A DNA stretch of 64,000 nucleotides, from assembly GCA_031285845.1 (NCBI GenBank), contig JAITVK010000002.1, forward strand, positions 1 through 64,000. The letters are read 5' to 3'. Below are positions 63,830 through 64,000 of this stretch, in pieces. Both the position numbers and the translations under genes were made by a program. Below the pieces are notes generated by a model. It made no database searches and had not been told where the DNA came from. It saw only the letters and a list, made by a program, of their open reading frames with translations. Each line of letters opens with the position of its first letter. The stretch's first letter is position 1. This stretch comes from Propionibacteriaceae bacterium. Lineage in GTDB: Bacteria > Actinomycetota > Actinomycetes > Propionibacteriales > Propionibacteriaceae.

Positions 63830-64000
63830 GAACCGTCTCCGAGTCGATAGCCCTGCGATCGCACAGTTTCGATCAGATTGTGTTCCGTCTTGCGTCTGAT
63901 GTAGTGAACATAGGTGTCCACGGTTCCGGGCGTGTCATCGGCGGAGAAGATCGTTTTCAAGATCTCTTGACGAGAGAAGATGTGTTCTGGTGACTCGGTC
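63826..64000 (-). CDS. Response regulator, OmpR family (C-terminal part only)
   Basis: The last 57 residues of a winged-helix output domain, cut by the window end: TESPEHIFSRQEILKTIFSA, then TPGTVDTYVHYIRRKTEHNL and TVRSQGYRLGDGS, the OmpR/PhoB recognition helix and wing. The receiver domain lies outside. Overlaps the kinase gene by 4 bp. Function: transcription factor of the adjacent kinase. Confidence 0.92.
   Translation of the reverse strand, partial: TESPEHIFSRQEILKTIFSADDTPGTVDTYVHYIRRKTEHNLIETVRSQGYRLGDGS

Overview
The window is high-GC DNA with the gene set of an actinobacterium. The sigma-like gene, LysM/BTAD protein, trxB, trxA, aminotransferase, D-Ala-D-Ala-ligase-like gene and tilS recall the chromosome of Propionibacteriales, probably Propionibacteriaceae; this is inferred from gene content and style, not from a marker gene. 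No rRNA or tRNA gene was recognised. Several genes lack a Shine-Dalgarno and have a -10-like hexamer exactly 6 nt before the start codon, as in leaderless actinobacterial transcripts.

Layout. 1-207 is a 9-bp tandem array. 495-17009 is housekeeping: a sigma-like protein, a large LysM/BTAD membrane protein, a cluster of three DnaA-box sequences in front of trxB, trxB-trxA, an aminotransferase, an ATP-grasp ligase, tilS, a patatin lipase, an MsrA-MsrB fusion, a DUF3048 protein and a quinone oxidoreductase. 17065-22892 (minus strand) is a wall-polymer cluster: two CDP-glycerol/CDP-ribitol phosphotransferase-like enzymes, a TarI-type cytidylyltransferase, an extended SDR and UDP-galactopyranose mutase.

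24063-48746 is a variable surface-polysaccharide island with visibly lower GC in places. It carries pseI, an ATP-grasp ligase, a class III aminotransferase, pseG, pseB, a pseF-like gene and pseC, but no recognisable pseH. It also has a CDP-6-deoxyhexose set (rfbF, rfbG, SDR) followed by a second UGM-like mutase, two giant fused glycosyltransferases (GT2 plus GT52-like in opposite orders), an ABC exporter pair, a pyruvyltransferase-like protein and further tailoring proteins. One tailoring hydrolase has an 11-nt poly-C tract in its probable 5' coding region, a candidate phase switch. The most likely product is a nonulosonic-acid-containing wall polymer or capsule (teichulosonic acids are known in Actinobacteria).

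Both edges of the island carry broken copies of a AAA ATPase-DUF4143 (PD-(D/E)XK-like nuclease) family, and 49251-54233 holds three more copies (one intact, one single-base frameshifted, one internally deleted). Three members of one subfamily are each preceded by tandem direct repeats of exactly 23 bp. The repeats differ in sequence between loci, and the last unit overlaps the start codon. This is the most unusual feature of the window.

54508-64000 holds a DedA-like protein, a repeat-rich intergenic region, a Fic gene interrupted by an in-frame stop, an S66 peptidase, a Phd-VapC toxin-antitoxin pair with a palindromic operator candidate, a small cysteine-rich protein, a GH94 phosphorylase with a LacI-type operator, and a two-component system cut by the window end.
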